Positions 1 through 5,169 of a DNA stretch of 5,169 nucleotides are shown piece by piece. The stretch is from an uncultured Clostridia bacterium (GTDB lineage: Bacteria; Bacillota; Clostridia; Oscillospirales; Ruminococcaceae). Positions within the stretch are counted from its first letter, which is position 1. Every line of letters starts with the position of its first letter. The stretch lies in assembly GCA_947628385.1 (NCBI GenBank), contig CANQZS010000137.1, positions 1-5,169 on the forward strand, in the 5' to 3' direction. The notes below the pieces were generated by a model, which did no database searches, was not told the DNA's origin, and saw nothing but the letters and a program-made list of their open reading frames with translations. A program made the translations under genes and the position numbers.

Positions 1-335
1 TTGCGGGAAATTTCTTCTCACATTTCGGAACAAATGCTGCCGACAGCGAAGAGGATATGGTCCTTACTGCGGAAAGACTTGCCGAGCTTGACCCGGAATG
101 GCTGATACTTCCCGAAGCGGTCAATGAAAACGCTCCGGAGGAAATTTCCTCTCTGAGCGCATATCTTAACGGCAATGTTATTGTTCTTGATGATGAAGCT
201 ATGGAACGCATAGAACGTCCAACATCAAGGCTTTCTGAAACGGTTTATGACATTCTTGAACAAATAGAGGATATTTCCGGAAGCAATCCGGAGGAAGAAA
301 ATTCCGATACCGACGAAACGGAAACCGATGAATAA
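1..335 (+). CDS. Iron-siderophore/cobalamin-type ABC transporter substrate-binding protein, C-terminal part (5' truncated by window)
   Basis: This is the last 111 codons or so of a gene whose start lies to the left; the frame is open from base 3 and ends at TAA 333-335. The Met codon at 57 lies inside a conserved stretch and is not the start. The visible residues fit the C-terminal lobe of the helical-backbone metal receptor family (FecB/BtuF/FhuD type). There is a FGTNAADSEEDM segment, then LTAERLAELDPEWLIL, where the family has a 'sxEqLlaldPDvIvl' strand. Further on, MERIERPTSRLSETVYDIL corresponds to the closing 'r.sPRl.e.l..la' helix. By family, such proteins deliver ferric siderophores, haem or cobalamin to a membrane permease; the ligand cannot be told from this fragment. 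The last 20 residues form an acidic tail with nine Asp/Glu, which is not a usual part of the fold. It converges with the sugar-transport operon, so it belongs to a separate transcription unit. The family call is from motif recall only. Confidence 0.72.
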   Translation, partial: AGNFFSHFGTNAADSEEDMVLTAERLAELDPEWLILPEAVNENAPEEISSLSAYLNGNVIVLDDEAMERIERPTSRLSETVYDILEQIEDISGSNPEEENSDTDETETDE

Positions 336-338
336 AAT

Positions 339-376
339 AAAAAACATTCGGAATGGCTTGTTTCCGAATGTTTTTA
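339..376. terminator. Bidirectional intrinsic terminator shared by two convergent genes
   Basis: A near-perfect inverted repeat has the GC-containing arm ACATTCGGAA at 344-353, an 8-base loop at 354-361, and TTCCGAATGT at 362-371. It is extended by an A-run on the left (339-343) and a T-run on the right (372-375). Read rightward, the hairpin is followed by TTTTTATTTTATT; read leftward, by TTTTTTATTTTATT. It therefore has a U-tract in both directions. It fills the gap between the stop codon of the plus-strand binding-protein gene (333-335) and that of the minus-strand DUF624 gene (379-381), and both stops lie within the A/T-rich outer arms. Function is inferred from this structure and position. 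Confidence 0.9.
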
Positions 377-378
377 TT

Positions 379-1050
379 TTATTCTTTCTCCGTGCTTTCG
401 CTTTCGGAAATTTCCGCAGTCGGCTCAGCCACTGTTCCGGGGATCTTTTCAAGATCACGGAAAATTTTCATCGCAAAGCCGCTTATCGTCAGCATTACAA
501 ACGCAGGTCCTACGAGAACTATCAGTATAAGCGTCTTTTTGTTCCATATCATTACAGCTATTTCAAATGCGACCAGAACTACCAGCAGCAGCGAACGCAG
601 GAAATATTTCATGCTGATACGGAAAGAATTTTTCAGGCTGTTGGCAATAGTGTTGTCATACCTTGCCAGCAGCGGGTAAACATACAGCAGCGAAAATACA
701 AAAATATACGCCGAAACTACTCCGATAAGCAGGAAAACAAACGCATTCTGCGTTGCCGCATTATATACCTGAAAATCAAGATACACCGCCCATGCGCAGA
801 TGATCGTTATGAAACTCATCGGGATACCCTGTTTCCAGTTCGCCTTGAACGCTTTCAGAAAATCCTTTGCAATGTAGCCCTCCTCGTCCTCCGCCATACG
901 CAGCGCAACGGTATATGCCGCAATGGTAGATATTCCCAGCGTAACTATCGGCAGACTGAAAACCAGCCACATTATATTAAGAATAAAAAGCTCGGTGAGT
1001 TTCGTCATAAACTTGTATAGCTTGCTGTCGGTACTGAAAAATCCTGCCAT
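379..1050 (-). CDS. DUF624 / YesL-family integral membrane protein
   Basis: This 223-residue protein is typical in length for the YesL (DUF624) family. The N-terminal part carries the family hallmark, a first membrane helix running into WLVFSLPIVTLGIST (28-42), followed by an AYTVALRMAEDEEGYI stretch and the basic/aromatic segment FLKAFKANWKQG (64-75). Hydrophobic segments lie near residues 19-40, 76-93, 102-126, 150-169 and 172-196, so about five membrane helices are expected. The last 15 residues are a Glu/Ser-rich tail. The start is supported by AAAGGA (1059-1064), eight bases before the ATG. In Bacillus and Clostridia, genes of this family often sit beside LplABC/YteP-YtcP-type oligosaccharide importers, as here where it is the last gene of the operon. 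Its role is not established; an accessory part in importer assembly or regulation is only a guess. A GC-rich hairpin separates it from the binding-protein gene, so its expression may be lower. Confidence 0.88.
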   Translation of the reverse strand: MAGFFSTDSKLYKFMTKLTELFILNIMWLVFSLPIVTLGISTIAAYTVALRMAEDEEGYIAKDFLKAFKANWKQGIPMSFITIICAWAVYLDFQVYNAATQNAFVFLLIGVVSAYIFVFSLLYVYPLLARYDNTIANSLKNSFRISMKYFLRSLLLVVLVAFEIAVMIWNKKTLILIVLVGPAFVMLTISGFAMKIFRDLEKIPGTVAEPTAEISESESTEKE

Positions 1051-1058
1051 ATAAAAAT

Positions 1059-1064
1059 TCCTTT
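1059..1064 (-). promoter_or_regulatory. Ribosome binding site of the DUF624 gene
   Basis: AAAGGA on the minus strand lies eight bases upstream of the ATG at 1048-1050. It is weaker than the AAGGAGG sites of the two upstream genes of the operon, which suggests less translation of the DUF624 protein. Confidence 0.65.
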
Positions 1065-1073
1065 CACAAATAC

Positions 1074-1107
1074 AAAGCGGGCGCAGACGTTCTGCACCCG
1101 CCTTTTT
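1074..1107 (-). terminator. Intrinsic-terminator-like hairpin between binding-protein and DUF624 genes
   Basis: Arms at 1077-1087 and 1091-1101 form an 11-bp stem around a 3-base loop. In the minus-strand RNA the stem is GCGGGUGCAGA / UCUGCGCCCGC, with all pairs canonical except one G-U. It is preceded by AAAAAGG and followed by UUUGUAUUU, an interrupted U-tract. The stem begins about 17 bases after the binding-protein stop codon and ends 26 bases before the DUF624 ATG. A stem this strong with an imperfect U-tract is expected to terminate partially, or to protect the 3' end of the upstream message, so that the downstream gene is read at a lower level. Read on the plus strand the tail is a clean TTTTT, so it could also stop antisense transcription. 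Confidence 0.75.
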
Positions 1108-1118
1108 AATAGAAGTTA

Positions 1119-2999
1119 TCAGCCTGTTACTTCAAGTTCAAGAGCGTGTCTGATCGACGCTTCATTGTTGCACCATGCAAGGCATTCGCCATTGGGGTCA
1201 TATTCCTTGCACTTCTGAGTCATTTCGGCAACGATCCTGTCAAATTCTTCATCACTTTCAGCATAGATCGCCTGCCATGTATAGTTTACAAGGCAATCCG
1301 CGACCTGCTGCCAGATAACTTTCAGCTCGTCGCTTCTCTTGGACTCGGCATAGCTTGTAGCAGGAGCTACGGTGTATGTCTGAGTTTCAAGATATTCGTC
1401 AGCGTCATAGAATCCCATGTGATCCATCCAGTCCTGCTGAATGTCGGAGGTTGCGCCTGTACGGCGGCTCTTCCAGTTGATGCAGTTGTATGTTTCACCG
1501 TTGGAATCAGGGTTGGAAGCGTCAAGTGACCATGTGGTGTTGTTTGCCTGGAATGTACCGTCGTTGAAGTTTCCGCCGCCCCATTCTTCGGGCATCATAG
1601 TACCTGTTCTGTCGGCATAAGCCTTTTCACCGAGTTCAGTGAAGCAGGTATTGCCTTCATCGTCATAGTACCAGCAAACGTCCTTGGGTCCCCAATAGTA
1701 TGTCATGAATCCTTCGGGAGTGGTGAGCCAGTTGATGATAGCCATGCAAAGTTCGGGATATTCGGTAGTTGCTCCGATTGTCCAGAGTCTGTTGCCGCCC
1801 TTTACGTTCATACCGTAAGCGATAGGATTTGCTTCGGTAGGCTTCATGGTGTACATATATCTGCCGCTGTTGACGTGATCTTCGGTATTGTAAGCGTCAC
1901 GTCCCGCATAGTTGAAGATGGAGAAGAACGAACCGCTTGCACCAAGTTTTTCGATCATCTCAGCATATGTCTGAGTCATTGAGTTAGGGTCAACAAGATC
2001 TGCCTGATAAAGCTGATTAAAGAACTTGAGGGACTTCATATAAGGTCCGTCAGCTTCAAGAGCGTCATGGTATATACCTGTTGTTGTGTCATAAAGACCG
2101 AAGCCCATTTCATCATAGCCCCAGTAAGCCGTTGCAAAGGACTTTACATACATTACCATGTTGCCGTCCCAGTCCGGCCAGAGGGAAACTGCATATGTTT
2201 CATTGCCGTTCTCATCTGTAGGCTGGAGAGCCTTCATATCAACGAAAAGCTGTTTCAGATCGTCAAGATCCTTTACCTCAGGATAGCCGAGCTCTTTATA
2301 GAGATCCCAGCGAATATCCCAAGTGTACATGAATGCCTCGTGGTTCTCAGGGCTTGTAGCAACATTGTGTCCGAAACCGTACAGCGGTCTGTTGCCCTCG
2401 CCAAGGAACGACTCGTTGAAGTCCATATTATTTTCGAGAGCATACTTCATGTTGTCACGGGTATATGTACCCCATGTATTCATAAGATCCTCTTCGTTCC
2501 AGTCAAAGAGCATACCCTCTGTTGCGGCTCTCTGGTACTGGTCGCCATTTGAACCGAATACTACAATATCGCCAAGGTTACCGGATTCCATACGGGTATC
2601 AAATGTTCCGTCCGAATCGGGAACAATAGTGATCTCGCAGTTGAATTCACGTCTGAGCACCTCTGCGAACCAGCCTGTCAGCTTTCCGGAATAGTTAGCA
2701 AGCTGACTGTAGCAGGTGAGCTGGATAGGATTGCCGTCCTCAACGCCGTAAAGCTCGTTGAGCTCCTCCTTAATGGGAGTTTCCGATTCCGGAGTAGTTC
2801 CTCCGCCGTTTGTTCCGTCGTCGGCAGCGGCTGTGGTGGTATCTCCCTCTGCCTCTGCGCTGTCGCCGTCATCATTGGCTGCGGCTGATGTAGAGCCCGT
2901 ATCGTTTTCAAGCTCCTCAGGGACCTCCGCACTGCAAGCGGCAAAGGTGCCTGCCATTGCAAGAGCGGTAAGACCTGCAGCAATTTTTTTGATCTTCAT
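1119..2999 (-). CDS. Extracellular sugar-binding lipoprotein of a CUT1-type ABC importer (LplA/YtcQ-like)
   Basis: This 626-residue lipoprotein is the capture subunit of the importer encoded by the two permease genes just upstream. Residues 1-21 form a signal peptide (basic MKIKK, then a hydrophobic core) ending in FAAC, with Cys22 as the likely lipidated residue. Residues 31-75 are a flexible linker made only of Ala, Asp, Glu, Gly, Ser, Thr, Asn and Pro. The binding domain runs from about residue 88 to the end. Family-like segments include ESGNLGDIVVFG (138-149, the 'sGdlpDiv' motif), KALQPTDENGNETYAVSL (256-273), EYPELCMAIINWLTTPEGF (413-431) and GPKDVCWYYDDEGN (437-450). It is somewhat longer than YtcQ/LplA-type proteins of roughly 500 residues, partly because of the linker. 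The start is set by AAGGAGG six bases before the ATG. Ten cysteines follow the lipid cysteine, which is unusual for an exported binding protein. The substrate is probably an oligosaccharide, but its identity is not visible; a peptide ligand is less likely given the permease types. Confidence 0.9.
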   Translation of the reverse strand: MKIKKIAAGLTALAMAGTFAACSAEVPEELENDTGSTSAAANDDGDSAEAEGDTTTAAADDGTNGGGTTPESETPIKEELNELYGVEDGNPIQLTCYSQLANYSGKLTGWFAEVLRREFNCEITIVPDSDGTFDTRMESGNLGDIVVFGSNGDQYQRAATEGMLFDWNEEDLMNTWGTYTRDNMKYALENNMDFNESFLGEGNRPLYGFGHNVATSPENHEAFMYTWDIRWDLYKELGYPEVKDLDDLKQLFVDMKALQPTDENGNETYAVSLWPDWDGNMVMYVKSFATAYWGYDEMGFGLYDTTTGIYHDALEADGPYMKSLKFFNQLYQADLVDPNSMTQTYAEMIEKLGASGSFFSIFNYAGRDAYNTEDHVNSGRYMYTMKPTEANPIAYGMNVKGGNRLWTIGATTEYPELCMAIINWLTTPEGFMTYYWGPKDVCWYYDDEGNTCFTELGEKAYADRTGTMMPEEWGGGNFNDGTFQANNTTWSLDASNPDSNGETYNCINWKSRRTGATSDIQQDWMDHMGFYDADEYLETQTYTVAPATSYAESKRSDELKVIWQQVADCLVNYTWQAIYAESDEEFDRIVAEMTQKCKEYDPNGECLAWCNNEASIRHALELEVTG

Positions 3000-3005
3000 A
3001 AATTT

Positions 3006-3012
3006 CCTCCTT
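3006..3012 (-). promoter_or_regulatory. Strong ribosome binding site of the sugar-binding lipoprotein gene
   Basis: A full AAGGAGG on the minus strand lies six bases before the ATG at 2997-2999. It fixes the start codon and fits the high synthesis expected of a binding protein that exceeds its permease in number. Confidence 0.88.
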
Positions 3013-3037
3013 AAAAATTTGATGTATTTCCTTTAAA

Positions 3038-3051
3038 AAGCGTAAGCGCTT
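3038..3051 (-). promoter_or_regulatory. Candidate operator or RNA hairpin upstream of the binding-protein gene
   Basis: The 109-nt gap 3000-3108 contains AAGCGTAAGCGCTT on the plus strand. It can be read in two ways. First, 3044-3051 is a perfect 8-bp palindrome AAGCGCTT, with the central CG typical of operators for LacI-family repressors. Second, the minus-strand RNA can fold AAGCG-CUUA-CGCUU followed by UUU, a 5-bp stem resembling a weak terminator or processing site. It lies 58 bases after the permease stop codon and 38 bases before the lipoprotein start. A poor promoter match can be drawn around it (TTGTTT, then TTTAAA with an over-long 19-base spacer), so an internal promoter is not established. 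Neither function is proven. Confidence 0.35.
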
Positions 3052-3079
3052 GATAAAAACAAATAAATGCGAACTTTTT

Positions 3080-3095
3080 GCAATGCGGCGCAATG
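3080..3095. repeat. Short direct repeat GCAATG x2, 10-base period
   Basis: GCAATG occurs at 3080-3085 and again at 3090-3095, separated by CGGC, so the copies are one helical turn apart. It lies just after the YtcP-type permease gene in the transcribed gap. It may be a protein-binding site or chance; six-base repeats are weak evidence. Confidence 0.25.
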
Positions 3096-3108
3096 ACCGT
3101 TTAAAGCA

Positions 3109-4080
3109 TCAGCCCTTTACAGCACCGAGCATAAGACCCTTTTCAAAGTATCTCTGCATGAACGGATAAACGCACAGGATAGGGATTATCGTAACCATTG
3201 AGATGGTATACTGAATGGTCTTGGTACTCATCTGATTAGCAAGCGCCGCCGTATCCGAAGCGCTTGTTCCGCCGTTTACAAGAGCGCCGAGGTTCGAGCT
3301 CTGGTTCAGGTAGATGTACAATCTGTGCTGCAATGTGTACAGCTCCGGCGTGTTGGCGTTAAGGATAAGGGAATCTTGGAACGAGTTCCAGTGTCCCACC
3401 GCGCCGAATATGGCTATCGTTGCAAGTATAGGCTTGCTCAGCGGCCATATTATCTTATGGAATATCGTCCAGTAGCTTGCGCCGTCCATATAGGCGCTTT
3501 CCTCGATCTCGCCCGGAATGGATTCGATATACGTCTTTACAAGAATGATATTATAGGGAGAAACTATGCCGGGGATTATGTATGCGGCAAAGCTGTCCGT
3601 AAGACCGAGCATAGCCATGTTCAGGTACCATGGGATAAGTCCGGCGTTAAAGTACATCGTGATAACAAGGAAGCGGTACCAGAATTGTCTGTGCCACATT
3701 TCCTTTTTTGTAACGAGGTAGCCTGCCAGCGCCGAAACGAAAACCATTATGGCGGTTCCTATAAATGTTCTCAGGAACGTTATGCCTACAGATGTCCACA
3801 GGTTATCAACACGTCCCATCTGAATGTAGTTGTAAAGCGTCAGACCCTTTGGCAGAAGCGTTATCGCGCCTCTGTTTATGAACTCATTGCTCGATATGGT
3901 GTTTATGAAAATATAATAGAACGGGAAAATACAGCTCAGTGTAAAGAGTCCGAAAAACAGGTAATTAATTATGTTGAAAACTATGTCTCCGAATGTGGGT
4001 TTTATATGGGAGCGATGCTCCTTGAAATATTTTTTCTCTTCGCGCTTCTGCTCATGAGTAAGCTTTATGTCTTCAGCCAT
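3109..4080 (-). CDS. Carbohydrate ABC transporter permease, LplC/YtcP type
   Basis: This 323-residue inner subunit of a CUT1-family importer forms the membrane channel together with the permease encoded immediately upstream. After a charged cytoplasmic N-terminus (1-30), hydrophobic segments lie near residues 36-60, 98-124, 133-156, 163-185, 219-240 and 290-310, giving the usual six helices. The cytoplasmic EAA loop, which docks on the ATPase, is clear: EESAYMDGASYWTIFHKIIWP (193-213), with the conserved Glu194, Asp199-Gly200 and Ile211/Pro213 positions. Other family marks are PFYYIFINTIS near the first helix, YFNAGLIPWYL (143-153) and the ending YFEKGLMLGAVKG, the usual '.kG...GavKg' C-terminus. 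The start is fixed by AAGGAGG that overlaps the stop codon of the upstream permease gene, so the pair is probably translationally coupled. No ATPase gene lies in the window; an MsmX-like shared ATPase is the common arrangement in this branch. The transported sugar is unknown. Confidence 0.93.
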   Translation of the reverse strand: MAEDIKLTHEQKREEKKYFKEHRSHIKPTFGDIVFNIINYLFFGLFTLSCIFPFYYIFINTISSNEFINRGAITLLPKGLTLYNYIQMGRVDNLWTSVGITFLRTFIGTAIMVFVSALAGYLVTKKEMWHRQFWYRFLVITMYFNAGLIPWYLNMAMLGLTDSFAAYIIPGIVSPYNIILVKTYIESIPGEIEESAYMDGASYWTIFHKIIWPLSKPILATIAIFGAVGHWNSFQDSLILNANTPELYTLQHRLYIYLNQSSNLGALVNGGTSASDTAALANQMSTKTIQYTISMVTIIPILCVYPFMQRYFEKGLMLGAVKG

Positions 4081-4087
4081 ATCCGGA

Positions 4088-4094
4088 CCTCCTT
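4088..4094 (-). promoter_or_regulatory. Ribosome binding site overlapping the stop codon of the upstream permease gene
   Basis: In the minus-strand RNA the sequence UAAGGAGG joins the stop codon UAA (4093-4095) directly to the AAGGAGG site (4088-4094), with seven bases before the next AUG. A ribosome ending the first permease stops on the site that starts the second, which favours equal synthesis of the two partner subunits. Confidence 0.85.
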
Positions 4095-5169
4095 ATACTA
4101 TGCTCTCGCCGCGGATAGCCTTTGAAACTCCGTTTGCGGCAAAGAGGAGAGTTACGCTTATTACAGATTTGACCATGCCTATTACCGTGGACAGCGGGAT
4201 AAGTCCGCTTCCGATACCGAGGTTATATACATAAAGGTCAAGGACCTGTATAGATTCACGGTTCATAGCATTTGAGAATACGAGGTACTGATCCATTCCG
4301 TTTGTAAGAATGTTTGCAATGGACATCAGCAGCAGAACGCAGTAGGTCGGCACAAGCTCCGGCACCGTTATGTACCACATTTTTGCGAATCTTCCCGCGC
4401 CGTCAACTGTGGCAGCCTCATAAAGTCCCTGATCTATTCCGGAGATCGCTGCAATATAGATGATCGCGCTCCAGCCTATGCCTTTCCATGTGCCCCATGC
4501 AAGCATTTTCAGCCACATATGTGAGGAATCCATCAGGTAGTTTGTGGTGACCGCAGCTCCTCCGCTGTTCATGCTGTTTATCATTGTATTGATGAAGCCG
4601 TCGGTATTGAACATTGCAATTGCCAGAGCGTAAACCAGTACCCAGCTTATGAAGTTGGGGATAGTGGTAAATGTCTGTACAAATCTTCTGAACGTAAGGT
4701 TCTTTATTTCCGAAAGGAATATTGCGAACGCCATAGGCAGCCAGCTCGTAGCAATACCCAGACCGCTCATTGCAAGCGTATTTTTAAGAACGGTGAGCAT
4801 ATCGCGCCTTGTGGCGGCGTTCTGGAAAAGGTTAGTGAACCATTTGAAGCCTACGAATTTATCCATTGAAAGAGTTTCGCCGGATTTATAGTCAAAGAAC
4901 GCGTATCTCCAGCCGTAAAGCGGCAGATAGCTGAACACGAACGCCAGCGCTATGATAGGCAGCATCATAAGGAACAGCTGGTATCTCGGCTCGATCTCGC
5001 AGCGTTCGCCCTTTTTAGGCTTTGACACAAGGAACAGATTTATGAGCGAAAGAACGGCAATTCCTATTGCAAACGCCATGAACACCTTATTTATAAAGGG
5101 GAGCATAGGCTGAACGTTCTTGATCCTGCCGGACTCTCTGGACTGTTCTACAACAGCCAGATAAATGCT
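4093..5169 (-). CDS. Carbohydrate ABC transporter permease, LplB/YteP type (5' end beyond window)
   Basis: This is the partner permease of a CUT1-type oligosaccharide importer. Family marks are plain: FSYLPLYGWRYAFFDYKSG, the 'F.Y.PmyG..iAF.dy' entry segment; FVGFKWFTNLF; TIPNFISWVLVYALAIAMFNTDGFIN, the 'lPhFiSW' region; the EAA loop YEAATVDGAGRFAKMWYITVP; and DQYLVFSNAMNRESIQVLDLYVYNLGI near the end. The nearest Met codon (5104-5106) would give 337 residues. It has no convincing ribosome binding site, and the frame stays open for a further 21 codons to the window edge (SIYLAVVEQSRESGRIKNVQP), so the gene very likely starts outside. The N-terminus thus carries an extra hydrophobic segment (about residues 7-27 counted from that Met) and a charged linker (KPKKGERCEIEPR) ahead of the first helix normal for the family. 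Sequencing error or a cut-off extra domain cannot be excluded. It lies 12 nt upstream of the YtcP-type permease gene in the same operon. Confidence 0.9.
   Translation of the reverse strand, partial: SIYLAVVEQSRESGRIKNVQPMLPFINKVFMAFAIGIAVLSLINLFLVSKPKKGERCEIEPRYQLFLMMLPIIALAFVFSYLPLYGWRYAFFDYKSGETLSMDKFVGFKWFTNLFQNAATRRDMLTVLKNTLAMSGLGIATSWLPMAFAIFLSEIKNLTFRRFVQTFTTIPNFISWVLVYALAIAMFNTDGFINTMINSMNSGGAAVTTNYLMDSSHMWLKMLAWGTWKGIGWSAIIYIAAISGIDQGLYEAATVDGAGRFAKMWYITVPELVPTYCVLLLMSIANILTNGMDQYLVFSNAMNRESIQVLDLYVYNLGIGSGLIPLSTVIGMVKSVISVTLLFAANGVSKAIRGESIV

Noticed and set aside
57..335. A complete small acidic protein starting at the Met codon at 57
   Set aside because: The frame is open upstream to the window edge and the upstream residues match the same binding-protein family, so this Met is internal.
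328..1020. Open frame of 230 codons on the plus strand across the DUF624 gene
   Set aside because: It is antisense to a clear family protein. Its translation is rich in Arg, Gln, Asn and Tyr, with no recognisable domain and no ribosome binding site of its own.
2067..2694. Two overlapping plus-strand open frames of 161 and 123 codons
   Set aside because: Both are reverse-strand shadows of the sugar-binding lipoprotein gene and overlap each other in different frames.
2678..2983. Minus-strand open frame of 101 codons in the lipoprotein 5' region
   Set aside because: It is a shifted frame of the low-complexity linker codons, which stay open in several frames because of their repetitive composition.
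3041..3054. CcpA catabolite (cre) site
   Set aside because: On the minus strand, AAGCG..TT.C fits the core, but the first three positions and the last one miss the usual TGWAANCGNTWNCA pattern, so a cre call is not supported.
3080..3098. Terminator formed by TTGC...GCAA after the YtcP-type permease gene
   Set aside because: The stem is only four base pairs with a large loop and no adequate stability, so it is not credible as a terminator.
3325..4125. Open frame of 266 codons on the plus strand across the YtcP-type permease gene
   Set aside because: It is antisense to a permease with an intact EAA loop; its composition is not protein-like and it reads across the gap between the two permease genes.

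Overview
The window looks like ordinary chromosomal DNA from a Gram-positive anaerobe of the Clostridia. The closest resemblance is to Ruminococcus and related Oscillospiraceae, but this is an inference. It rests on the moderate G+C judged by eye, strong AAGGAGG ribosome binding sites, a lipoprotein with a long Asp/Glu/Ser/Thr/Ala/Gly linker after its lipid-attachment cysteine, and the LplB / LplC (YtcP) / large lipoprotein / DUF624 (YesL) gene set. No rRNA, tRNA, CRISPR array, insertion sequence or phage gene was seen.

Layout. At the left edge, on the plus strand, is the 3' end of a gene for an iron-siderophore or cobalamin type binding protein (1-335). It runs head-on into the end of a minus-strand operon that fills the rest of the window. 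The two converge on one palindromic terminator of about 43 bp, which occupies the whole gap between their stop codons. Read in its own direction (right to left), the operon is: an LplB/YteP-type sugar permease whose 5' end lies beyond the window (4093-5169); an LplC/YtcP-type permease (3109-4080); a 626-residue sugar-binding lipoprotein (1119-2999); and a DUF624/YesL-type membrane protein (379-1050). The two permease genes are 12 nt apart and share a stop codon/ribosome-binding-site overlap. A 109-nt gap separates the second permease from the binding protein and holds a small palindrome and hairpin. A 68-nt gap between the binding protein and the DUF624 gene holds a strong GC-rich hairpin.

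Function. The two permeases and the lipoprotein make up the extracytoplasmic and membrane parts of a CUT1-type ABC importer, of the branch that takes up complex oligosaccharides (LplABC, YteP-YtcP-YtcQ). No ATPase gene is present in the window. Such importers commonly use a shared MsmX-type ATPase encoded elsewhere, but one could also lie beyond the right edge. The DUF624 protein is a frequent neighbour of these importers and has no settled biochemical role. The sugar cannot be deduced from this sequence.

I found no convincing undescribed system. The points most worth a second look are the N-terminal extension of the first permease, which stays open to the window edge; the possible operator or attenuator before the binding-protein gene; the internal hairpin after it; and the cysteine-rich binding protein.
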